Source: Bernardetia sp963719525
Lineage (GTDB): Bacteria; Bacteroidota; Bacteroidia; Cytophagales; Bernardetiaceae
Direction: 5' to 3'
Assembly: GCA_963719525.1 (NCBI GenBank)
Contig: CAVRCG010000004.1
Location: 1,550,001 to 1,614,000, forward strand
Length of the DNA stretch: 64,000 nt
Position numbers and translations under genes: made by a program. The notes under the pieces are model-generated. The model was given only the letters and a program-made list of their open reading frames with translations. It had not been told where the DNA came from and did not search any database. Shown here piece after piece: positions 19,077 to 28,821 of this stretch; position 1 is the stretch's first letter; the number at the start of each line of letters is the position of its first letter.

Positions 19077-19670
19077 TTATTCGATATTTTTATTCATTTC
19101 TTCATACAATTCAGTACAAATGCTTTTTAGTTTTTCTGTTGGTTCGATCGTGGTTTCTATCTCTTTTATATTTCCAAAAGTTTTTAACTCTTTCTCTAGT
19201 TCAGTTATCAATTTTAATTCTTTTTCTGACCATATTTCTTGAAACCAATTTGCTTCTAAATCAACAATTCCAAACCAATCTTTTATCCAAAATTTATAAA
19301 GAGGCTTTTCCATACGATTAACTTTCGAATTTATTCTCTTTCTTATAGAGGTAGAAAATTCATTTTGTATTTTTTCATCAAATTCTTTAGTTAAAATTTT
19401 AAAGCTTTGCCTTTTAAAAGTTGTTATCCAATCAGCACCTATTTTCTCTGCTAATCTATCCACTTGCACACTCCAAATTGTCGATTGTTTCTCTATCTTA
19501 TACTCATTTTTAATTGATTCAGATATTCTTTCGGTAAAATTACACTTGTTATTTCTACCTATTTCGTATCCTACAAGAAAGGAGTAAACTGTATCTTTAT
19601 TTTCTATGCCTGTGTACATTCCAATTCTTAATGTGAAACTCAACAATGACTCTAAATCTTGTTTCTCCAT
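19077..19670 (-). CDS. Hypothetical protein
   Basis: A 197-residue mostly helical soluble protein. I start it at the ATG at 19670 (MEKQDLESLLSF); the upstream in-frame ATG at 19703 adds only 11 residues. No signal peptide, membrane segment or known motif was found. It forms a two-gene unit with the downstream 158-residue gene. Being next to a methylase, the pair could belong to a defence module, but nothing in the sequence shows nuclease residues. Confidence 0.5.
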   Translation of the reverse strand: MEKQDLESLLSFTLRIGMYTGIENKDTVYSFLVGYEIGRNNKCNFTERISESIKNEYKIEKQSTIWSVQVDRLAEKIGADWITTFKRQSFKILTKEFDEKIQNEFSTSIRKRINSKVNRMEKPLYKFWIKDWFGIVDLEANWFQEIWSEKELKLITELEKELKTFGNIKEIETTIEPTEKLKSICTELYEEMNKNIE

Positions 19671-19716
19671 TTTAATAAATAGTATTTTTAAATATAGAAC
19701 CAAATAGTTGAAAAAT

Positions 19717-20652
19717 CTAAACCTTCAAAACCTCCAAACTATCTTCCTTATCTTTAGCAAGTTGAATTTTGAGTTCTTCTAATGAATTGTATTTTTCTTC
19801 TGGTCGCAAAAATTTCACAAACTGCAACGTCAGATTTTTATCATAAATATCTTTGTTAAAGTCAAAAATATTTACTTCAATGGTTTGTTTGAGGTTTTTT
19901 CCTATCGTCGGACGAACACCAATACTTAGCATTCCAGCATAATATTCGTATTTATGAAAAATCCGAACGGCATAAATTCCTTGTTTTGCAACAAGTTTGT
20001 GTTTATCAGTTAGTTTTAAATTTGCTGTTGGATAGCCGATTGTTCTTCCGATTTGCTTTCCTTTTACTACTTTTCCAGTAATGGAAAATTCATATCCCAA
20101 AAGTTCGTTGGCTGTTTCTATATCTCCTTCAAAAAGTGCTTTCCGTATTCTTGTGCTACTAATAGCGTTTTCTTCAATATCTTGTCGTGGAATTTCTTCT
20201 ACTTTAAATCCAAATTTGTCTTCATTTTCTTTTAAGTAATCAAATCCTCCTTCTCTGTTTTTTCCAAAACGATGATCATAACCAATCACAAACTGACGAG
20301 TTTGTAGCTTTTTTTGAATGATTCTTTTAATAAAATTTTCGGAAGAAGTTTCTGCAAAACGCTTTGTAAACGGAATTACACACAAATGATCAATTCCCAA
20401 ATCTTCTAATAAAATCGCTTTTTCTTCCAGAGTAGTCAGTAATTTTAGGTCTTTTTGTTCTGGAAAAAGAACTAAACGAGGGTGAGGGTGATATGTCAAA
20501 ACTACCGTTTGAGCATTTGGAGTACGTTTTTTTAGGTTGATAACGTGTTGAATAATTTTTTGATGTCCTAAATGTACGCCGTCAAACGTTCCACTTGTTA
20601 GGATTGTATGTTGAAGCTGAGGAAAGTCTGAAACCTTACGGTAAATTTTCAT
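19717..20652 (-). CDS. ribF: Bifunctional riboflavin kinase / FAD synthetase
   Basis: It phosphorylates riboflavin to FMN and adenylates FMN to FAD in the cytoplasm. The N-terminal nucleotidyltransferase domain shows GTFDGVHLGHQKII and, near residue 165, ISSTRIRKAL. The C-terminal kinase domain shows GKQIGRTIGYPTANL and YAGMLSIGVRPT. The length of 311 residues is typical and the ATG start is unambiguous. Stretch 20653-20871, between it and the next minus-strand gene, is AT-rich and shows nothing else. Confidence 0.95.
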   Translation of the reverse strand: MKIYRKVSDFPQLQHTILTSGTFDGVHLGHQKIIQHVINLKKRTPNAQTVVLTYHPHPRLVLFPEQKDLKLLTTLEEKAILLEDLGIDHLCVIPFTKRFAETSSENFIKRIIQKKLQTRQFVIGYDHRFGKNREGGFDYLKENEDKFGFKVEEIPRQDIEENAISSTRIRKALFEGDIETANELLGYEFSITGKVVKGKQIGRTIGYPTANLKLTDKHKLVAKQGIYAVRIFHKYEYYAGMLSIGVRPTIGKNLKQTIEVNIFDFNKDIYDKNLTLQFVKFLRPEEKYNSLEELKIQLAKDKEDSLEVLKV

Positions 20653-20871
20653 TTAGGAAGAAGCAAGTTAATGAGTAGAAATTTGGAAATAAAAGTAAAG
20701 GTAAAATAATCAATTAGCAATTAAAAACTTTTAATCAATTAGAAATTACAAATTAAAAATTACGATAAATTCTATTACAAATCAACAATAAATGATAAAG
20801 GATAGTTTTATTTCATTCTGTATTTATTCATTTCCCTCTCCTCACGTCCCTAATCCCTCGCCCCTAGATTC

Positions 20872-21972
20872 TCATTTCCTCGCCCCTACCTCCATTCCAT
20901 AAAGTGTATATGTCCTATATCTTTCTTTTGCAAAATTTTGAGAAAGCTCTGACGATAAACTATTCTCTATCATAAAGGCGTGAATAAAAGCAGAAAAACC
21001 ATCTTTTTTTGCTTGTTCGGCTACTTTGTAGGTCATTACATGTCCTAATCCTTTGTAAAAATCATCTTGATTTCTGCCTATTGTTTTACAAACTAATTGC
21101 TTTTCGGATTTTGAGTTAATAGATAAATTACTGTTTGAATAACAAAAAATAAAGCCTACAATTTTGTTTTTGTCATTAATTTTATGCTCTGCAATCAAAA
21201 AATAATTAGGATTAATTAGTGATTTTATTGGCAAATATTTCTCTTTAAAACTCTCCAAACTAATAGGTGTATAAAGAAAATTTCGTTCAAATAAATTGCT
21301 TACAAAAGGAAACAGGTTTTCTAATTCCTGCTCAAAATTATCTAAATCAATTTTTCTTATAATTATAGTTGAGTTTTCTAATCGCTTTTGTTGTCGCAAA
21401 GTTTCCTCATTTCCATAATTCATTTCTGTATCAAGAAGTGAAAAATAATTTGCAATCGGCTTGAAATTATGATGCAAGAACTGTTTGTTGTAATAATTTT
21501 GATGAATAGGTTCTAATAAAAAAGAATGTTTTAAACTTTTTTCTAAAGTTGTATTTCTATCAAAATTCAGAAAACGATATTCATTCCACGTTGAACCATT
21601 CATAGGAGCAATTAAAAACTCTGCTTTCAGTTCTTTAGCTTTCTGTTTACAAAAATCTACAATTTGAGAACAAATAAAATAGTAGTTTTCTAAGTCGTTT
21701 ATACATTCATAATTTCCAATACAAAGTGTTTTTTTGTTTTGATAAATCAAATTAGGATTTTGATAAATGGCAAAATAACCTTTTGTATTTTCATTATCTT
21801 CAATATCTATAACAGAATAAACTCCTTCTAAAAACTCTTTAGGAAAATAATCGCTTCTTTTAAATTTTAATTCTTCTTCTGAATAAATTTGATTTACAAA
21901 GTGAAGGTGTTTTTCTGATTCTGTTTTATTGGTAATATCTATTTTCGTGATTTCTATTTGTAAAGTAGGCAT
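20872..21972 (-). CDS. GNAT-like acyltransferase, last gene of putative lipid operon
   Basis: A 366-residue soluble protein. Segments such as KGYFAIYQNP, FLIAPMNGSTWNEYRFL and IVGFIFCYSN, and the C-terminal KGLGHVMTYKVAEQAKKDG, resemble the split GNAT N-acyltransferase fold seen in lipid- or peptide-linked acyltransferases. The resemblance is by pattern only. It follows the dolichol-kinase-like gene by 55 bp, with a family A repeat in the gap. From its context it may acylate a lipid intermediate; this is inference. A pseudo-GNAT with no enzyme role is possible. Confidence 0.55.
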   Translation of the reverse strand: MPTLQIEITKIDITNKTESEKHLHFVNQIYSEEELKFKRSDYFPKEFLEGVYSVIDIEDNENTKGYFAIYQNPNLIYQNKKTLCIGNYECINDLENYYFICSQIVDFCKQKAKELKAEFLIAPMNGSTWNEYRFLNFDRNTTLEKSLKHSFLLEPIHQNYYNKQFLHHNFKPIANYFSLLDTEMNYGNEETLRQQKRLENSTIIIRKIDLDNFEQELENLFPFVSNLFERNFLYTPISLESFKEKYLPIKSLINPNYFLIAEHKINDKNKIVGFIFCYSNSNLSINSKSEKQLVCKTIGRNQDDFYKGLGHVMTYKVAEQAKKDGFSAFIHAFMIENSLSSELSQNFAKERYRTYTLYGMEVGARK

Positions 21973-21995
21973 AAGTAGAAGACAGTTTTTTAAAA

Positions 21996-22024
21996 CCTCG
22001 TTGACGGCGAAGCCTTAACGACGG
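21996..22024. repeat. Dispersed palindromic repeat, family A
   Basis: One copy, CCTCGTTGACGG then CGAAGCCTTAACGACGG. It lies in the short gap between the GNAT-like and kinase-like genes, inside a probable operon. Confidence 0.65.
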
Positions 22025-22027
22025 TTG

Positions 22028-22819
22028 TTATAGAGTAGAAAATAAAGAACTAACTAAAAAAAGTGCAATAATTACTGTTGCAGGAATTGTCAGATTATCC
22101 CAACCTTTTTTACTAATCGCTTCTGAAAAAGTGGCACAAATGGCAATTAAAAAAGCTAAACTAATTCCTGCAAAAATAGAAGTTTGATTCAGACTAAAAA
22201 ACAAAACAGTTCCTATTAAAAACGCACTTCCAAAAAAAGCAACTGAACCAATAATCGTTTTACAAGGTGTCGTAATTTGATAATTGTAAGGAGGATTTGA
22301 TTTAAGAAAAATTGATAAAAATGTATTTTTAGAAAAAAAAGAAAATTGCCTTTTTGATAAATTTCTTCCCAAAAGTGCAGCCATTGGGTCAGAAATAGCT
22401 AAAATTAGCATCGGTAAATAAAAATAAATCAAATTTGAGTTGATTGTAATTTCTTGATTTATATTTTGAGATAATGTAAAATCAGAAGAAAAATCAAAAG
22501 CTAAATAGGAAATATAAACAGCTAAAGGATAAGCTAAACTACCAACTGATTTGCGTTCGATATTATTTATAGAAGGTAGAAAATCAAACTTCAAACTAAG
22601 CAAAAGTAAAACTGCAAAACCAGAACAGAGAAACAAAACCCATAAGTGATGAGTGAGCAGTAATGGAAAAAGAAGTGTTATAAACCCTGTTCCAACGTGT
22701 ACAAACTTACGAGTATATTCTGTTTTAATATTGAAAAAATGATATAAAATTTCAGCACTTCCAAACAAAGTCAGAAAGCCAAAAGTGAGTAGGATTGTAT
22801 AAAAAAGATTGTCATCCAT
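22028..22819 (-). CDS. Dolichol/phytol kinase or CDP-lipid synthase-like membrane protein
   Basis: A 263-residue polytopic membrane protein with about seven hydrophobic helices. RKFVHVGTGFITLLFPLL at the N-terminus and ILAISDPMAALLGRNL in the middle match the polyprenol-kinase/phosphatidate-cytidylyltransferase superfamily, which uses CTP to phosphorylate or activate membrane lipids. Its ATG lies 12 bp after the stop of the BtaA-like gene, consistent with an operon. The exact substrate (phytol, polyprenol or diacylglycerol) is not decided by sequence. Confidence 0.75.
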   Translation of the reverse strand: MDDNLFYTILLTFGFLTLFGSAEILYHFFNIKTEYTRKFVHVGTGFITLLFPLLLTHHLWVLFLCSGFAVLLLLSLKFDFLPSINNIERKSVGSLAYPLAVYISYLAFDFSSDFTLSQNINQEITINSNLIYFYLPMLILAISDPMAALLGRNLSKRQFSFFSKNTFLSIFLKSNPPYNYQITTPCKTIIGSVAFFGSAFLIGTVLFFSLNQTSIFAGISLAFLIAICATFSEAISKKGWDNLTIPATVIIALFLVSSLFSTL

Positions 22820-22831
22820 AGTTTTTTGATT

Positions 22832-24016
22832 TTAAATTTTTTGAGTAATACAAAATCTATCATAAAAGAACCCATTATCTTTTTTTGATGAATTTTGAAT
22901 AGCAATCTCTTGAGTTTGATTAGAAAAATGATTTGAAATAATTCGTTCTACCATTAGATTCCAATACGCCAATTTTCCATTTTTTGCAGTAGCAGAAAGC
23001 AATGTTTTTGAAGTTTTGATAAATTTTTCTTCATTCATATATTCAAAAATATTTGACAAATTCATTGCATCAAATTCTATATTTTGATTCTTGTATTTTG
23101 TCGCTATTTCTTCTGCAAAACCTTTTTCTAAAACGATTTGAGTGGAATTAGAAAGTAAATTTTGTTTGATTTTTTGAAAATTTTCTTCTTCCAAATAATG
23201 AGGTAAATAATGAGGAAGCGTATTTTCAAAATTACCTCTAAAATCTCCACGTAACATAAACCGAAGCATAAAATTAGTTTGTGCATTCGTATCAGAGAGT
23301 TCTTTTGCCGTTTTATCAAAAATATGTTTTCCAACACTTACGCCAACTTCTCTCAAAAATTCTGGACTTCTTCCCAATCTTCCCATCAAAAAACGACTAA
23401 AAAAAATCTTGAATAAAAGTTTCCATCGCCACGTATTCCATTTTCGATTATAAAATTTTATTTGTTCTCGCTGCGATTTAGGTTCAAAAATTCCATCAAT
23501 TTCAGGTTGAGAATGAATAAAAGGTAAAACTCTTTGACTAAAAAGAAGTAAATATTTTTCAAACTTTCCTTGATAAATAATTCCATTTTTAATCAAATTA
23601 ATATCAGTTTCAAAATAGGTTTTTGCAGAATGGGAAAGTTCAGTTTTTAGTTTTTCAAAGGTTCTGATTCTAAAATCTTCATAATTTTCTTTATTTTTTT
23701 TATCATTTTGATAACCTAAAAAAATCAATATTTCTTCGTAGCTAAGTTGTTCAATTAAGATTTTTTTGAGTTCAATAAGATACAACTGAACTTCACTTAC
23801 ATCACAAATCACGAGTAATTTTGGATTTTTTACAAGCAATGAAAAACTGTTATCTCCTGCCGAACCAATAGATAAAACAATGCTATTTGGTTGTAAATCA
23901 ATGTTTTGTAATAAGAAATCTGCATCTTCCCAACAACATGCATAACGCAAAACCTTGAAATCTACTTTTTGAGTTAGGTCGTTTCTTTGTTTTATTTTTT
24001 GTGTTGTTGTGTTCAT
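22832..24016 (-). CDS. DUF3419 / BtaA-like S-adenosylmethionine aminocarboxypropyl transferase
   Basis: A 394-residue protein. LRYACCWEDADFLLQ and IVLSIGSAGDNSFSLL match the SAM-binding core of BtaA. BtaA moves the 3-amino-3-carboxypropyl group of SAM onto diacylglycerol in betaine-lipid synthesis. The rest, with the conserved FMLRFMLRGDF region, is consistent with DUF3419. No BtaB-type N-methyltransferase is seen nearby, so a different homoserine-type head group, or a different acceptor, is likely. It lies between the RPH-like dikinase and the kinase-like membrane protein. Confidence 0.75.
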   Translation of the reverse strand: MNTTTQKIKQRNDLTQKVDFKVLRYACCWEDADFLLQNIDLQPNSIVLSIGSAGDNSFSLLVKNPKLLVICDVSEVQLYLIELKKILIEQLSYEEILIFLGYQNDKKNKENYEDFRIRTFEKLKTELSHSAKTYFETDINLIKNGIIYQGKFEKYLLLFSQRVLPFIHSQPEIDGIFEPKSQREQIKFYNRKWNTWRWKLLFKIFFSRFLMGRLGRSPEFLREVGVSVGKHIFDKTAKELSDTNAQTNFMLRFMLRGDFRGNFENTLPHYLPHYLEEENFQKIKQNLLSNSTQIVLEKGFAEEIATKYKNQNIEFDAMNLSNIFEYMNEEKFIKTSKTLLSATAKNGKLAYWNLMVERIISNHFSNQTQEIAIQNSSKKDNGFFYDRFCITQKI

Positions 24017-24032
24017 TTTTATTGTATTACAT

Positions 24033-24184
24033 TCTAATTTTTAAATTCTGACTTCTAACTTTGTTTGATTCTAACTTCTAAATTCTGACTTCTGACTTTG
24101 TTTGATTCTAACTTCTGACTTTATTTAATTCTAACTTCTAAATTCTGACTTCTGACTTTGTTTGATTCTGACTTCTAACTTTAT
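24033..24184. repeat. Degenerate short tandem repeat
   Basis: About 150 bp made of repeats of ATTCTGACTTCTAACTTT and close variants (about 18-19 bp each, with or without GTTTG). It invades the 3' end of the dikinase gene, whose last residues (VRSQNQTKSEVRI) are encoded by repeat units. Confidence 0.75.
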
Positions 24185-26787
24185 TTACCTCTCCTGTACT
24201 TCCGTCCATTTCTATTTCATCGCCTGTCTTCAAAAACTGTAAAAGTCCTGAAAGCCCGACGATACAAGGAATGCCCATTTCTCTAGAAACGATTGCCGAA
24301 TGGCTCAAAACACTTCCCCTTTCGACCAAAATAGCCGAAGCAGTAGGAAACAAAACCACCCAACCGGGGTCTGTACTTGTCGTTACCAAAATATTACCAT
24401 TCAAAGATTCTAGTTCGTCAGGATTATTTACAACTTGCACTTTTCCACGAACAATTCCGTGGCAGCAGCCAATTCCTTTTAGTGTTTTTCCTTCTATATT
24501 TTCTATTTTCTTTTTACTAAAAAAATCAGTTGCATGATAGGGCAAACCGTAAGATGCGAAACGTTCGGAAGGAACAGCTAATTTTTGATAATCTTCAAAT
24601 TCTTTTTTTTCGAAGATGGATAAGAGAAGCGATATTTTGAGTAACACTTCGTCCTTCTATAAACGCAAAAATCTCTCCTTTGGTCAGGTAAAATACATCT
24701 CTTTCGCTTTCAATAATTGACTCTTCAAAAAACCGTTTTCCTATGTGTGTGAAAATTTCTCTAACGATTCCGAATGCTCTAGTTCGCTCATAACGTAGAT
24801 TTTCCCTTGCGCTGACAAGTTCTCTAGCTTTTTTGAGTGTGTTTTTGAAAGTCAGTTTTTGTATAAATTTGTGCTTTAGATTTTCCTCAAATATAGATTC
24901 TGCTTGCTTTCTTATCTGCTCTTCGTGATTGGTGCTAAGATTTGATTGATTAATATTTGTTTCTGTATAAGACTTTAAAATCTTAATAAATTTTGCAGGA
25001 TTTTGAGTATAAGAAACTGTTTCCAGCTTTAACTCTCCTACACAACGCTCTCCAAAATCGTTTATAAAACTGTCTATTTTTTGTTTTAAATGTTGCTTAT
25101 TATTATATTTTATTAATTCTTTTTCATTATTCAAATTCTCCCAAATTGTTTGAGCAGAATGAGTAATAAAAAGTTGTTTTAGTTCTTTATCTGATTGAAT
25201 AAAAGTAGCAATTTCAATAGTTCTATGAATTGGTTCAACGGAAATAATATTACTACTTCCACAAAGCAAATCATTATGAATATTTTGATACTTGCCAGAT
25301 TGTTTTTGTTCTTTAGTAAGGAATTTTTGACTTCGTTTTTGTAACATTCCATACCAAATCATCGCAAAAAAATCATTTAATAACGGAGCTTTCCATTCAT
25401 TCAATAATTTTTTCTCAAAATTGAGATACAAATACATCAGCTGGTGAGCATCTTTTTCATAGAAGTCAATTTGTTTGTATTCCGAAATTATTTTTTCAAC
25501 ATCTTCAAAAAATTGCTCTCTCTTTTTCGGTAAATTTCTAAATCTAAAAAACATAGTTGCTGCCGTTTTTGTAATTTTCCACCACGCCAACGTTTTCGAA
25601 ATTTTGTTATTTTGTTGAGATTCTGGAATATCAAAACGCTCTTTTACGCCCATCATTTTTTCCATAAAACGAGCATTCAGACTATACCCTGGTAGAAGAG
25701 CAAGCATATAATACCACGTTTTGAGATTGTAATACACCCTTCCATTGATAAGCCCTAACGTATTTTCAAAGATTTTTTCATTTTCTTTAATGATTTTTTT
25801 ATCTACTCCCATATAATTTGCAAAAAGTGAATATGCCGTTTTATAAGAAGAACTAATAAACGAAAAAGTAAGAGGTGTAGTCGTGTTTGGATAGGATTCT
25901 ACAATATTACTATTGTCCCAAAGCGTATATTCTCCTCCGTTTTGTTGAGTTGTAAATGTATTTTGAAGACCTGTAATGGGACGAGTTTGTAGGAAATAAA
26001 TTGTGTTACCTTTTACACAAAATTCTATATCTTGAAACTTTCCATGCTCTCTATGAAGAGTTTTTAAAGCATTGTTTACTTCCAAAATTTGAGATTTATT
26101 GAGCGAAGCAGTAGTTTGTCTTTCTACATCAGCATTCTTCTTTTTTATAATTGTACTTTTTATAGAATTATCTTTTTTACTTACAACAAAACTATCTGCT
26201 TCTAATTCTCCAGAAACCAAACCTTCTCCAATTCCGAAGACTGAATTGATGAGTGTTTCTTTTCTACTTCCATTTCCACTTGTAGGATTTATTCCAAAAG
26301 CAACTCCTGAAACATCGGCATCAATCATTATTTGAATGATAATAGCTATTTTAGGTTTGTCATTTTTATCAAAATTTTCTTTTAAATTATTTTTATAGGT
26401 TTTTATTCTTTCAGAATTGACAGAGTTATAAACTTCTTGAACAGCTTTTTTTAATTCTTCAATCTGATTTTTTACGAATAATTTAGTTTCAAACTGTCCT
26501 GCAAAAGAAAGCGTTTTTCCATCTTCTTCGATAGCAGAAGAACGAACAGCGAAAAACTGACTTTTAATAGTTGATTTTTGCTCAAAGTGAATTAAAATAT
26601 CTTTTAACAAATCCTGTAAACTATTTTCGTCTTTAATTAACTCTTCAATAGTATCAAAAGGAAGCACAATCCATTCTGGAACGTTTAAGTTTAATTTTTG
26701 AAGGTGCAAAAGTCCGTTTGCTTTTCCTCCAATTTGTTGTAAAATGGAATCATCAAAATTAGTTGTGGAAGAAAAGAATTTTTGCAT
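24138..26787 (-). CDS. RPH-like dikinase (PEP-synthase N-domain plus swivelling His domain), frame broken by one extra base
   Basis: About 882 residues once repaired. The ATP-grasp domain has GGKANGLLHL at the N-terminus, then FAVRSSAIEEDG and FAGQFET. The central domain is unlike PEP synthase. The C-terminal mobile domain has ILVERGSVLSHSAI with the phospho-accepting His, then MGIPCIVG. There is no C-terminal PEP-binding barrel. This ATP-grasp / substrate / His layout is that of rifampin phosphotransferases, which move the beta-phosphate of ATP to a small molecule. The frame changes at an A8 tract (plus 24603-24610): seven As give HLRKKEFEDYQKLAVP. Lying 63 bp after the UbiA gene, it may phosphorylate a lipid precursor. 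Confidence 0.75.
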
Positions 26788-26849
26788 AATTGATAAACGA
26801 TTGCTAAGGTCTGATTACAGACCATTATCAACGTTGAAAAAAGTAAAGT

Positions 26850-27818
26850 TTAAATTAAATTTTTAATCATCGGAATTGCTCCCAAAGTGAGGTACATCAT
26901 TATTGTCCAAAGTCCTGATGAAATCTCAATCGCTTTTGCTGATTTTTTGGTCTGTTTATTCAAGAAAAAGAAGGAAGGAACAAGGAAAATTATAAAGAAA
27001 ATAGTTAAAATTATAAATCCTAAGTTTCCATAATCTGCAAAATACGACGCTACCAAACTCAATAAATAGGTGCAGAAAAGTATCAAAATCCATAAATAAG
27101 TAGCTTTTTTTGCTCCTAAAAGACTGGAATAACTCAAAACTCCTTCGGCTTCGTCATCTTTTATCTTTATTTTTCTACCGATTTCCAAAACTACTCCGTT
27201 CATATACGAAACGGCAAAGAAAAACAATAATCCTTTTGGTGCAGTTTCGTTTTCTAAAAGCCAGTCCAAACCACTTGCATACACATCAACCAACGGAATA
27301 ATGAACATGTGAGAAACGACGTACCAAAACTGGTGTTTTCTTAGCCATTCTTCGATATAAAATTCTTTTGTCATAAAAAATAAATACACCATTACGAGTG
27401 CATACAAAAAAAGCATTTTAGGAAAAAAAATTGCATTAATCGCTATTTGCAGCACAATGACGATGATTGCAATGTTTCGAAGTTCGGAAAGCTTTACCAA
27501 ACCACGAGGAACAGGAAGGTTTTTTCGGTACGCTGCATCGTCTTTTGCATCTTTAAATTCATCAAAAATTCTGACCAACAAAAAAAGTGTAATTGTTGTG
27601 AAAATTCCTATCAAAAAGGCTTTCATACTTACAAAATCGCTTTCTCCTCTGCTAATTCTGGAATAAGAAATAGCTGAAAAACTAAAAGCTGTAATCAAAA
27701 TTCCGTGTGCTAGAAGTGGAAAACGCTCCTTTTGATAAATATAAAGCCGATTAAATAAAGAAGAATTATTTTCTTTCTCGTTTGAAAATTCGTTTTTTAG
27801 TATTGTGTGTTCTTTCAA
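26850..27818 (-). CDS. UbiA-family prenyltransferase, first gene of putative lipid operon
   Basis: A 322-residue integral membrane protein with about eight or nine hydrophobic helices. The first Asp-rich motif is VRIFDEFKDAKDDAAYRK followed by PVPRGLV. The second is IGRKIKIKDDEAEG, followed by SYSSLLG. These match the UbiA superfamily, which moves isoprenyl chains to aromatic, glycerol-phosphate or sugar acceptors. The isoprenoid and acceptor are unknown. It heads a five-gene minus-strand block and is divergent from a GbsR/MarR regulator across a 305-bp gap, which suggests control by that regulator. Confidence 0.85.
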   Translation of the reverse strand: MKEHTILKNEFSNEKENNSSLFNRLYIYQKERFPLLAHGILITAFSFSAISYSRISRGESDFVSMKAFLIGIFTTITLFLLVRIFDEFKDAKDDAAYRKNLPVPRGLVKLSELRNIAIIVIVLQIAINAIFFPKMLFLYALVMVYLFFMTKEFYIEEWLRKHQFWYVVSHMFIIPLVDVYASGLDWLLENETAPKGLLFFFAVSYMNGVVLEIGRKIKIKDDEAEGVLSYSSLLGAKKATYLWILILFCTYLLSLVASYFADYGNLGFIILTIFFIIFLVPSFFFLNKQTKKSAKAIEISSGLWTIMMYLTLGAIPMIKNLI

Positions 27819-28123
27819 AATTGGATTATTTTTTATGCTTTCACATTCTAAAAAATGTGCTACAGAAATGCGTTACGAATACGTTATGTTAGTTACGAAA
27901 TTTATTATGTAATCTGTTGCATATTATTTTTATAAAACTGACTTTTCAAAATTAGAAAACTAAAAGCTATCTGTTTTGGTTAGGCAAGTAGATTTACAAA
28001 CTTTCAAATTAGATTGAAATCTAAATAAAATACGAAAGGAAATTAGGATAAAATTTTGTATTTTTATAAGAAAATCTACTACGAACAATCAACTTTTAAT
28101 AAGAAAAATAAATATATAAAGAA
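27819..28123. promoter_or_regulatory. Divergent intergenic region between UbiA operon and GbsR regulator
   Basis: This 305-bp AT-rich gap must hold the promoters of the five-gene lipid block and of the regulator, and is the natural place for the regulator's operator. A degenerate family B repeat (TTCACATTCTAAAAAATGTG followed by CTACAGAAATGCGTTA) lies at about 27838-27876. I could not pick out a perfect operator palindrome or a clean -33/-7 pair. Confidence 0.4.
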
Positions 28124-28673
28124 ATGAAATTAGACGAAGCAAAAGAAAAATTTATTCAAGCGTGGGGAGTTTTGGGTACAAGTTGGGGAATAAGCCGAAC
28201 GATGGCACAAATTCATGCCCTTTTACTGGTTTCTGCTGACCCTCTTAGCGCACAGGAAATTATAGATACACTTTCTGTTTCTCAAGGAAGTGCAAATATG
28301 AATTTGAGAGCTTTGATAGACTGGCAACTTATTGAAAAAAACGGTAAAGATAGGAGAAAGAAAAGAATATTTTTCGGCTGAAAAAAATATGTGGGAAATC
28401 ACGAGAAGAGTAATGAGAGAACGCAGAAAGCGAGAATTAGAACCTATTTTGAAAATGTTAGAAGACGTGAAAAATGTAGAAATTACAGATAGTTCGGAAG
28501 ATGACAAAGGTAAATTAGAAACAAAAGAACTTTTAGTACAAAAAAATAAAGAAATAGAAGAATTTAAAGATATGATGAACCAAATAGATTCGTTTGCCAA
28601 TCGTGCCGAAAAAGCATTAGATGTGATGATAAAGGCTTCGGAGTCTAAGATTGTTGAGCGTTTTTTGAAGTAA
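28124..28673 (+). CDS. GbsR/MarR-type transcriptional regulator, frame broken by one extra base
   Basis: About 182 residues after repair. The winged-helix core has WGVLGTSWGISRTMAQIHAL, PLSAQEIIDTLSVSQGS and MNLRALIDWQLIEK, as in the GbsR group that controls osmolyte or membrane-linked genes. The frame changes at an A7 tract (28335-28341); six As give LIEKTVKIGERKEYFSAEKN. The C-terminal half is a charged coiled coil (residues about 90-180). As printed, the first frame ends at residue 85 and would lose the wing and dimer helices. It is divergent from the UbiA operon. Confidence 0.75.
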
Positions 28674-28678
28674 ATTTT

Positions 28679-28720
28679 ACCACTAAGGCACTAAGGGAAT
28701 AAACAGTTTCACAAGATAAC
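28679..28720. repeat. Dispersed repeat, family D
   Basis: TTACCACTAAGGCACTAAGG followed by GAATAAACAGTTTCACAAG. The same sequence is found at 42241 and 42371, and on the opposite strand as the 60-bp tandem array at 42901-43140. Confidence 0.7.
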
Positions 28721-28821
28721 AAATACAGTTTGATACAAGAAAATTAAGATTCTATGAAGATTTTCCTACTATTGTTTTAGCAAAGCGATACCAAAAAAAA
28801 TGTAACTGTCAGCTACATATT

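Noticed and set aside
17526..19670. Complete restriction-modification system
   Set aside because: The two genes after the methylase show no nuclease motif, so only an orphan methylase is supported.
24138..26787. Gluconeogenic phosphoenolpyruvate synthase (ppsA)
   Set aside because: No C-terminal PEP/pyruvate-binding barrel, and the His domain is at the very end as in rifampin phosphotransferases.
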